A DNA stretch of 15,139 nt from the NCBI GenBank assembly GCA_902795255.1, contig CADBKS010000052.1, positions 3,133-18,271 on the forward strand, given 5' to 3'. Origin of the DNA: an uncultured Chloroflexota bacterium (GTDB lineage Bacteria; Chloroflexota; Anaerolineae; Anaerolineales; Anaerolineaceae). Below the pieces are notes generated by a model. It was not told the DNA's origin. It ran no database searches and saw only the letters and a program-made list of their open reading frames with translations. The position numbers and the translations under genes are program-made. This document shows positions 5,744 through 11,737 of this stretch, piece after piece (positions within the stretch are counted from its first letter, which is position 1; each line of letters begins with the position of its first letter).

Positions 5744-8210
5744 GTGCGTCCGCTCCGATCCCCTGCGCGATCGCCAGGGCTTCCGCTTTCCCGCCGGTCC
5801 CGTTTTCCCCGCCTGCACCGACGCAGCCCGGGCAGCCGTCCGTGCAGGGGCAGCTGCGGATCAGGGAGAGCACCGCGTCATTGATCTCGCGGAAGTGCTC
5901 TGCGATCGCCTGGGAGAGCCCGATCCCGCCGGGTGTATTTTCGAAGAGAAAGACCGCGGGCCGGCCTTCGAAATCGGCGCAGTTCTGATCGACAGACAGG
6001 CTGAGGTCGCCCGGATCGCATTCGATGAACAGTGCCGAAAGCTGGTGGAGCGCGGTCCCGTACCCTGCCAGGCCGCTGCGCATCTGGACGCTCTGTTCGA
6101 CCCGGCGGTGGCAGTCCGGGCAAAGGGTGATGAGGTTCTCCGGTTCGTTTGCCTTCCGTTTGTCCGTAAAGGTCCGGTAGGGCCGGATATGGTGGACGTG
6201 GAGCTGCGAAACTTCGTGCCGGGTGTGGCAGAGCGTGCATTCCTCCCGGTCCCTGCGGATGACCGCGGTGCGGATGGCATCCCAGTCCGGACCGTAATCG
6301 TTGCGGTCCGAGTTCCACTGCATCGCCGCGCGCAGCTCATCCCGCAGGGCTTCCTTCAGAACGATAATGAACGCTTTTGTTTCAAGGATCTCCTCCGGAA
6401 GGTCCAGCGGAGTGATCTCCAGTACCTGCTGGGTCTCGTTATCTGTCTTTTTGAAGCTGACGACCTGGGTGCGGACGGTGACATCCGCGGTCAGGATCTC
6501 CGCTCCGTCCGCTTCTGTTTTTGTCTGTACCGAATTGACTGTGATATGGGATTCTTTCTGTGCTTCCGTGGAGTAGCTGACGGTACAGCGTTTCGCGGAA
6601 GCGGTCCTTGCCTGCAGGTCCAGGTCTTCGATCAGGTAGGATACCCCGTTGTGATAGTAGACCGCTCCCGGATGGACCATCCAGTAAGCCGAGGACTGGT
6701 CGACTTCACCGATCAGTTTCGGTTTCCCGGACTCACTGCTCATAATGCCGATCCGGTTCAGCCCCGCATTCCGCAGGGAAACGGATGCCTGCGGCCGGTC
6801 GCTTTCAAGCCAGAAATAACTGCTGCCGCTGAGCCGCGCGATCCCTTCTGAAACGAAATAATCCATCAGCTCCCGGGTCTCTTCCTCACTGAGGTTCCCA
6901 TAGGATTCCCGCACCGAAAAGGGCAGCTCGAAAAGCGCGCACTGCAGGTGCTGGAGCAGGATCAGCAGGTTGTCCGGGTCGATCAGGACCGGCTCGGCCC
7001 TTTTTTCCGAAAGAAAATCCGGATGGGTGATGATGTACTGGTCGGTGGGTGTCTGGGAACCGACCAGCAGGAAGCGCGAGGAGCCGCTGCGGCGGCCGGC
7101 CCTTCCCCGCCGCTGGGCCAGCGCGGCGACAGAGCCGGGGTAACCGACCGAGATGACGGCGTCGATCCCGCCGATATCCATTCCCAGTTCCAGTGCGTTT
7201 GTGGCGGCAATGCAGCGGGTCTCTCCGGATTTCAGCCCGGCTTCGATCGCGCGGCGTTCCTGTGCCAGGTACCCGGACCGGTAGCCGGAGGCATCGATAT
7301 CGAAATCGCGCAGGCGCCGGACGGTATACTCAACGGACTGCCGGGACTGGCAGAAAAGCAGGATCTGCCGGCAGTTTTTCAGCAGGTCTTTCGCGGCTTT
7401 TGCGGCGGTATGCACGGCGCCCGCACGCAGCTGCAGTTCTTCATTGATGACCGGGGGATTGAGAAAGATCACTTCGCGTTCCCCGTGCCCGGAGTCGTCT
7501 TCCGATATGGCGGTAAACGGTTCGTCCGTCAGTTTCTGGGCCAGAGCCTGCCCGTTGGAAAGGGTGGCGCTGCAGAAAATGTAGTTCGGATCAGAACCGT
7601 AGTGCTTTGCAACTCTTTTGACACGCCGCATGACGTTTGCGACATGCGACCCGAAAACCCCTTTGTAAATATGGATCTCGTCCAGGATGATCCATTTCAG
7701 GCGGGTGAAAAATTCATGCCACTGGGTATGGTAAGGGAGGATCCCCATGTGGAGCATATCCGGGTTGGTCAGAATGATCCGGGCTTTGGAGCGGATCAGC
7801 GTCCGCTGTGTCCGGGGCGTATCCCCGTCATAGATCGCGATCCGTTCCGCCATCTCCGGGATCAGTCTGACCAGGCTGCGGTGCTGGTCCTGGGTCAGGG
7901 CTTTGGTCGGGAAGATCAGGATGGCCGACGCGTTCTCGTCGGAAGCGAGCATCTCTATCAGCGGGATCTGGTAGCAGAGGCTTTTCCCGCTGGAGGTCCC
8001 GGTAGAGATCACAACGTTTTGGTTGCTGCAGGACGCTTCGATCGCTTTTCGCTGGTGCCGGTAGAGCAGGTTGATCCCGTTTGCTGAAAGCAGCGAAACG
8101 GTTTTTTCGCTGAGCCAGACCGGCATCGGGACGTAAAGCGCGTCCTTCTGCTTTTCGCTTTGCGAATAGGTGATTTCACCGAGCTGCGAAAGTTCCCGTT
8201 CCGTGTTCAT
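5736..8210 (-). CDS. mrfA: MrfA/YprA-like DUF1998 superfamily 2 helicase with an inserted HNH domain
   Basis: ATP-dependent DNA helicase of the MrfA (YprA) family, the partner of MrfB in DNA repair. Helicase motifs: Walker A STGTSSGKS (69-77), DEIH (177-180), SAT (214-216) and QRRGRAGRR (366-374). The C-terminal DUF1998 region has FLFENTPGGIGL (754-765) and the four-Cys metal motif CPCTDGCPGC (787-796). Between the strand around 610-620 and the helix starting near 716, where a typical MrfA continues directly, lies an HNH-like module (about 643-704): C-x2-C (658/661), LHVHHI with the HH pair (673/674), ENL (Asn692) and C-x2-C-H (697/700/701). It has 824 residues against about 750 in B. subtilis. 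The start at 8210 (MNTERELS) is chosen because GGAGAGAGAG lies directly upstream; an in-frame ATG at 8354 would run through the divergent promoter region. An MrfA-family member is sure; nuclease activity of the insert is inference. Confidence 0.9.
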   Translation of the reverse strand: MNTERELSQLGEITYSQSEKQKDALYVPMPVWLSEKTVSLLSANGINLLYRHQRKAIEASCSNQNVVISTGTSSGKSLCYQIPLIEMLASDENASAILIFPTKALTQDQHRSLVRLIPEMAERIAIYDGDTPRTQRTLIRSKARIILTNPDMLHMGILPYHTQWHEFFTRLKWIILDEIHIYKGVFGSHVANVMRRVKRVAKHYGSDPNYIFCSATLSNGQALAQKLTDEPFTAISEDDSGHGEREVIFLNPPVINEELQLRAGAVHTAAKAAKDLLKNCRQILLFCQSRQSVEYTVRRLRDFDIDASGYRSGYLAQERRAIEAGLKSGETRCIAATNALELGMDIGGIDAVISVGYPGSVAALAQRRGRAGRRSGSSRFLLVGSQTPTDQYIITHPDFLSEKRAEPVLIDPDNLLILLQHLQCALFELPFSVRESYGNLSEEETRELMDYFVSEGIARLSGSSYFWLESDRPQASVSLRNAGLNRIGIMSSESGKPKLIGEVDQSSAYWMVHPGAVYYHNGVSYLIEDLDLQARTASAKRCTVSYSTEAQKESHITVNSVQTKTEADGAEILTADVTVRTQVVSFKKTDNETQQVLEITPLDLPEEILETKAFIIVLKEALRDELRAAMQWNSDRNDYGPDWDAIRTAVIRRDREECTLCHTRHEVSQLHVHHIRPYRTFTDKRKANEPENLITLCPDCHRRVEQSVQMRSGLAGYGTALHQLSALFIECDPGDLSLSVDQNCADFEGRPAVFLFENTPGGIGLSQAIAEHFREINDAVLSLIRSCPCTDGCPGCVGAGGENGTGGKAEALAIAQGIGADAHE

Positions 8211-8222
8211 TTTCTCTCTCTC

Positions 8223-8271
8223 CGATTTATAATTATAAAGCGAATGAGAGCACTCCTGTTTTCGATTTATA
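8223..8271. repeat. Direct repeat CGATTTATA in the mrfA/FHA divergent region
   Basis: The 9-mer CGATTTATA occurs at 8223-8231 and again at 8263-8271, offset by 40 bases (about four helical turns). The region between the divergent genes (8211-8342) is much more AT-rich than its surroundings. The first copy lies next to TATAAT on the minus strand (8237-8232), a possible mrfA -10 without a recognisable -35. A regulator binding site is possible but unproven. Confidence 0.4.
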
Positions 8272-8276
8272 TATAC

Positions 8277-8304
8277 TTGTAATTTTTTTACGGCATGATA
8301 TAAT
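8277..8304 (+). promoter_or_regulatory. Extended -10 sigma-A promoter for the FHA operon
   Basis: TTGTAA (8277-8282), a 16-base spacer and a perfect TATAAT (8299-8304) preceded by TGA (8296-8298), which makes an extended -10. Transcription would start near 8311 and leave a leader of about 30 bases with AAGGAA (8331-8336) ahead of the ATG at 8343. Confidence 0.72.
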
Positions 8305-8342
8305 GTAAAAAGAACACGACGATGTTCTATAAGGAATTGTGC

Positions 8343-9929
8343 ATGAACTATCAATATCAGCTGTGTTTTTATTCCGGTTCCCAGACAGGGAAAGTCTTTC
8401 CGATCACGAAAGAGGAAACGAAGATCGGGCGGGACGCTTCCTGCGATATCGTGCTGACCGAAAACTCCATTTCAAGGGTCCACGTTTTTCTGTATGTGCA
8501 GAAAAACGGTTCGGTCGTGCTTGTCGATAACAATTCAACAAACGGGACCGTTGTAAACAATTATCAGATCTCCGCCCCGGTGCAGTTGTCCGAAAACGAC
8601 GTGATCGGCCTGGGCGGTGAAGTAATGCTGGTCTTTCAAAAGGCCTCCGGCTTTGACCCGGCGAACCAATGGAGCGGCAAAGAGATCCCGGCTGGAAATG
8701 CGCCGGATTCATATAATTTTGACAAAAAGCAAGGAAATCCTATGGAAAACGATAACAACAATCTTCCTAATAACAGCGCAGCAGACGGATCCGCTAAAGA
8801 CAGCAGCCAGTCTCAGCAGCCTGCCGAAAATTATGGATTCAATCAGGCCTACAGCATGAATTACGGTGCATCCGGCGACACTTCCGCACAGGGACAGTTC
8901 AGCCAGCAGCCGTATGCTGCAGCTCCGGCGGAGAATCCTGTTTCCGGAACCGGCCAGAACAATCCGTACGCGGCTCCCGCACAGCAGATGCCTTACGGAT
9001 ATGCTCCTTATGGCCAGCAGCCGGGCGTTCAGGGCGGATTCAATCCCTACGGTCAGCAACAGATGTACGGCCAGCAGCCGCAGGCCCCTTACGGTTCTGA
9101 TCCGTATGCCCAGCAGCAGATGTACGGTCAGCAGCCGCAGGCTCCTTACGGGTCCGATCCTTATGCCCAGCAGCAGATGTATGGTCAGCAGCCGCAGGCT
9201 CCTTACGGGTCCGATCCTTATGCCCAGCAGCAGATGTACAGCCAGCAGCCGCAGGCTCCTTACGGGTCCGATCCGTATGCCCAGCAGCAGATGTACGGCC
9301 AGCAGCCGCAGGCTCCTTTCAGCTCCGATCCTGTCTCCCAACAGCAGATGCCGGGCCAGCAGCCGCAGGCTCCTTTCGGCTCCGATCCTGTCTCCCAGCA
9401 GCAGATCCAGGGCCAACAGCCGCAGGCTTCTTTCAGCTCCGATCCTGTCTCCCAGCAGCAGATGCCGGGCCAGCAGGCACAGACCCCCTACGGGAACGAT
9501 CCGTATGCCCAGCAGCAGATGTACGGCCAGCAGCCGCAGAATCCCTACGGGAACGATCCTTATGCCCAGCAGCAGATGAACCCGCAGGGTGGTTTCAATC
9601 CCTACGGTCAGCAGCCGCAGAATCCGTACGGCAATGATCCTTATGGCCAGCAGCAGATGGGCCAGCAGGGCGGTTTCAATCCCTATGGTCAGCAGCCGCA
9701 GAATCCGTACGCCAATAATCCGTATGCCCAGCAGCCGCAGCAGCAGGAGGAAAAGCCGGCACGGAAGAAGGCCAATAAAACGCTCTTTATTGTCCTGGGT
9801 GTCGTTCTCATTCTCCTGCTCCTTCTTGGTGCGTATATCTTTTATGTTGACAGCAACAAGCTGTGGTGCGATTCGATCTTCAAATTCCTGTGGGATGCGG
9901 AAACCTGCGCGTTTTATAAAGGACAGTGA
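8343..9929 (+). CDS. Membrane-anchored FHA-domain protein with a Q/P/Y-rich repeat linker
   Basis: The N-terminal 100 residues form a forkhead-associated (FHA) phosphothreonine-binding domain: IGRDASCDIVL with Arg30, SRVH with Ser44, Arg45 and His47, and NNSTNGT (63-69). Residues 110-470 are low-complexity, dominated by Gln, Pro, Tyr, Asn, Gly and Ser, with nine 19-residue tandem units (residues 241-411) and looser copies after them. A basic stretch (ARKKANK) precedes one transmembrane helix (about 480-502). A 26-residue tail then carries Cys509 and Cys522 in an aromatic context. By the positive-inside rule the FHA domain and linker are cytoplasmic and the tail is outside. FHA domains usually read Ser/Thr kinase (PASTA-kinase type) phosphorylation; no kinase is in the window. 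The ATG at 8343 follows AAGGAA, while the in-frame ATG at 8322 has no ribosome binding site. It is followed by the permease gene, probably as an operon. Exact function unknown. Confidence 0.85.
   Translation: MNYQYQLCFYSGSQTGKVFPITKEETKIGRDASCDIVLTENSISRVHVFLYVQKNGSVVLVDNNSTNGTVVNNYQISAPVQLSENDVIGLGGEVMLVFQKASGFDPANQWSGKEIPAGNAPDSYNFDKKQGNPMENDNNNLPNNSAADGSAKDSSQSQQPAENYGFNQAYSMNYGASGDTSAQGQFSQQPYAAAPAENPVSGTGQNNPYAAPAQQMPYGYAPYGQQPGVQGGFNPYGQQQMYGQQPQAPYGSDPYAQQQMYGQQPQAPYGSDPYAQQQMYGQQPQAPYGSDPYAQQQMYSQQPQAPYGSDPYAQQQMYGQQPQAPFSSDPVSQQQMPGQQPQAPFGSDPVSQQQIQGQQPQASFSSDPVSQQQMPGQQAQTPYGNDPYAQQQMYGQQPQNPYGNDPYAQQQMNPQGGFNPYGQQPQNPYGNDPYGQQQMGQQGGFNPYGQQPQNPYANNPYAQQPQQQEEKPARKKANKTLFIVLGVVLILLLLLGAYIFYVDSNKLWCDSIFKFLWDAETCAFYKGQ
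9063..9575 (+). repeat. Nine 57-bp in-frame tandem repeats inside the FHA gene
   Basis: Each 57-base unit encodes 19 residues of the type MYGQQPQAPYGSDPYAQQQ. Units start at 9063, 9120, 9177, 9234, 9291, 9348, 9405, 9462 and 9519 with no register slip. Units 2 and 3 are nearly identical at DNA level, pointing to recent duplication. Units 5-8 carry a diverged variant in which PYGSDPYA is replaced by PFSSDPVS-like sequence. Looser copies with GGFNPYG and NPYGNDPYG continue to about 9750. Confidence 0.93.
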
Positions 9930-9943
9930 CGTCACGCCATAAT

Positions 9944-11308
9944 ATGGATCTTGAATCTTTTTTCAGCCGATTGACTGAAACGATCAATAAAAACAGACCG
10001 GCCGAACCCGAGCCGGTCGTTTTCGTATCGCCGGACGAAAATGAGCAGAAGGTGGTCCCGAACCGTTCGCCGCGCTGGCAGCGCTCCACGAAACGGACGG
10101 TGATCATCGGACTGGTGATCCTTTCCCTGATCGCTCTGTTCTTCCTGCGGAATATGATCACGCCCCTGCTTCTTTCCTGGCTGATGGTTTTTTACCTGAA
10201 GCCGCTGGTCATTTCGGTGCGGAAGAAGCTGCACGTTTCCCATAAATGGGCGGTGGTGATCATCTTCGGCAGCTTTCTGATCCTTGTGCTCGGCATTCTT
10301 GCCGCGGGCGGTTTTTCCGTTTACGGACAGGTCCTCAATTTCTTTGACCTGCTCAACAGCTCAATGGACAACCTGCCGAATGTGATCCTGAACTTCCTCG
10401 GCGGGGAAAACAGCGCGCTCGGGCAGTATTTCAGCCGCTTTATCGGGACCTCCGCGAACTCCGAGCTCAATCAGCAGCTGCAGACGGTCATCCAGGGGAT
10501 CGGCGGGTATGTGCTTTCCTTTGTGCAGAGCCTGTCTTCAAAGATCGGCTGGTTCTTCTTCGTTTACGGCTTTTCCTTCTTTATCGTGTGGGAATCCGGC
10601 AAGAATGAGGCGAAGTTTGGGAAGATCACCTTCCCGGGCTATGAATATGATATCGAAATGGCCGGATATCACCTGTCGCAGATCTGGAAACGCTTCCTGT
10701 GGGGGCAGGCAATGCTGATGCTGCTGACGCTTGTTATTTATTCGGTCCTGTTCTGGATCCTGGGCGTCCGCTACGCGTTCATCCTTGCCTGCGGTGCCGC
10801 ATTGACACAGCTGATCCCCTATATCGGGTCGTTTTTTGCCTGGGCGGCGGTGGCGCTGGTCACGCTGTTTCAGGGAACGACGATATTCGGCATGCAGCCG
10901 GTGCCGTATGCCATCCTGGTGGTGGCGCTGGCGTTCCTGATCGATAAGTTCAAGGATGGCTTCATTCAGCCGAAATTTATGGCCGAAACGCTCAAGGTCC
11001 ATCCCGCCGCGGTCCTTGCCGCAGCGCTGATCTGTGCGCGATTCATGGGCTTTCTGGGCGTTTTTCTGGCGGCCCCGCTCGTGGCGACGCTGCAGCTGGC
11101 CGGCCGCTATGTGTTCCGGAAACTGCGGGATGAGGATCCCTGGGAAGGGATCCGGACGGTCGACGAACCGCTGCCGATCAGGGACAGTATTTTGTCCTAT
11201 AAAAACAAACTGGCGGAAAAATACGATAAAATTAATTATCGTATAAAAAATTTGAGGACCCGGATCATAGGAGGAAAAGGACATGGCTCAAATGGATATC
11301 AGAACTGA
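9944..11308 (+). CDS. AI-2E family (UPF0118) membrane permease
   Basis: Polytopic membrane protein of the AI-2E transporter family (PF01594; TqsA and sodium/proton antiporter relatives). Hydrophobic segments lie at about 52-70, 73-90, 103-125, 201-216, 255-285, 290-310, 320-336 and 357-388, with the family's large soluble loop between the third and fourth. Family hallmarks are QLIPYIGSFFAW (289-300), DGFIQPKFMAETLKVHP (338-354) and GFLGVFLAAPLVATLQL (369-385). A roughly 50-residue polar N-terminus and a basic C-terminal tail are cytoplasmic. The start is uncertain: the ATG at 9944 has no good ribosome binding site, while an in-frame GTG at 9926 overlaps the upstream stop as GTGA but sits only 2 bases from AAAGGA. 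Reading through from the FHA gene suggests coupled expression. The substrate cannot be told from sequence; AI-2 export or ion antiport are both known in the family. Confidence 0.87.
   Translation: MDLESFFSRLTETINKNRPAEPEPVVFVSPDENEQKVVPNRSPRWQRSTKRTVIIGLVILSLIALFFLRNMITPLLLSWLMVFYLKPLVISVRKKLHVSHKWAVVIIFGSFLILVLGILAAGGFSVYGQVLNFFDLLNSSMDNLPNVILNFLGGENSALGQYFSRFIGTSANSELNQQLQTVIQGIGGYVLSFVQSLSSKIGWFFFVYGFSFFIVWESGKNEAKFGKITFPGYEYDIEMAGYHLSQIWKRFLWGQAMLMLLTLVIYSVLFWILGVRYAFILACGAALTQLIPYIGSFFAWAAVALVTLFQGTTIFGMQPVPYAILVVALAFLIDKFKDGFIQPKFMAETLKVHPAAVLAAALICARFMGFLGVFLAAPLVATLQLAGRYVFRKLRDEDPWEGIRTVDEPLPIRDSILSYKNKLAEKYDKINYRIKNLRTRIIGGKGHGSNGYQN
11221..11244. repeat. Perfect AT-rich inverted repeat near the end of the permease gene
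   Basis: ATACGATAA (11221-11229) and TTATCGTAT (11236-11244) form a 9-bp perfect stem with a 6-base AATTAA loop. It lies in the permease codons and ends 24 bases before the AGGAGG of the next gene. A run of five A precedes the stem on the + strand, so read on the minus strand it would resemble a weak terminator. It could also be an RNA processing or protein-binding site. Confidence 0.5.
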
Positions 11309-11627
11309 AGAGATCGCCCGGACGGAGAACTTTTCCGCCTGGAAGGCCTTCGAACCGGATGAGGAAGTCACATACCATATCGAGTTCGGCAGGCTGACGG
11401 CCCATTTCTTCATTGAAGAATGGGAAGAGTTCCTGGAGTTCAGGAATGAAGTCGTGAAGATCCCGCTCGGTACGACCGGTGTGATCGCCGAGACTGAAAA
11501 CTATCTCGCGTCCTGTGACGAAGTGGACGGGGACCCTGTTTACTCGATCGAAATGCCCGGGGCGACACTTTACTTCTTCGAAGACGACTGGAAAGAAATT
11601 TACGAACTTCTCGGCATGCTGAAGTGA
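11283..11627 (+). CDS. Small acidic protein of unknown function with two internal repeats
   Basis: This 114-residue protein is soluble, very acidic and has no signal peptide or membrane segment; I do not recognise its family. The start is secure: AGGAGG (11269-11274) stands 8 bases before the ATG. The gene overlaps the end of the permease gene by 26 bases, so the two are surely co-transcribed. An ungapped internal similarity with a 56-residue period is visible: residues 31-52 (Y-x-I-E ... FFIEEWEEF) and 87-108 (Y-x-I-E ... FFEDDWKEI) share the Tyr, Ile, Glu, Phe-Phe and Trp positions. Each half reads as a beta strand pair followed by an acidic amphipathic helix. A strong terminator follows, so it is the last gene of the FHA operon. 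A role linked to the permease or FHA protein is only a context inference. Confidence 0.82.
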   Translation: MAQMDIRTEEIARTENFSAWKAFEPDEEVTYHIEFGRLTAHFFIEEWEEFLEFRNEVVKIPLGTTGVIAETENYLASCDEVDGDPVYSIEMPGATLYFFEDDWKEIYELLGMLK

Positions 11628-11662
11628 CCGGTTAAACCGCTTCAGCAGTCATTTTTATATAT

Positions 11663-11698
11663 AAAATCCGGAAAGAAATCATCTTTTCCGGATTTTTT
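11663..11698 (+). terminator. Intrinsic terminator ending the FHA-permease operon
   Basis: A 12-bp perfect stem, AAAATCCGGAAA (11663-11674) with TTTCCGGATTTT (11685-11696), a 10-base loop and a T tract to 11698. A and T runs on both sides could let it work in both directions. Confidence 0.85.
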
Positions 11699-11706
11699 GT
11701 TTTGAG

Positions 11707-11712
11707 TATAAT
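11707..11712 (+). promoter_or_regulatory. Likely -10 box of the 5'-nucleotidase gene
   Basis: Perfect TATAAT 31 bases before the ATG at 11738, directly after the preceding terminator. No good -35 is found at 16-18 bases, where the bases belong to the terminator arm, so an activator or other contacts may be needed. Confidence 0.45.
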
Positions 11713-11737
11713 GATTAAAAATCTGAAAGGAGTTTTT

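Noticed and set aside
5403..6851. 482-codon plus-strand ORF opposite mrfB/mrfA
   Set aside because: It spans the junction of two real minus-strand genes, has no conserved motif and lacks a credible ribosome binding site.
6948..8087. 379-codon plus-strand ORF opposite the mrfA helicase core
   Set aside because: The minus strand encodes the helicase motifs there; the plus product is a low-information shadow.
9063..9575. CRISPR-like array because of regular repeats
   Set aside because: The 57-bp units are contiguous with no spacers, in frame, and encode a protein repeat.
8709..9935. 408-codon antisense ORF opposite the FHA repeat gene, rich in Leu, Arg and Ile
   Set aside because: It is the complement of the Gln/Pro repeats; the periodic LLLGIRIG pattern only mirrors the 57-bp units. 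The plus frame has promoter, ribosome binding site, FHA motifs and a membrane helix.
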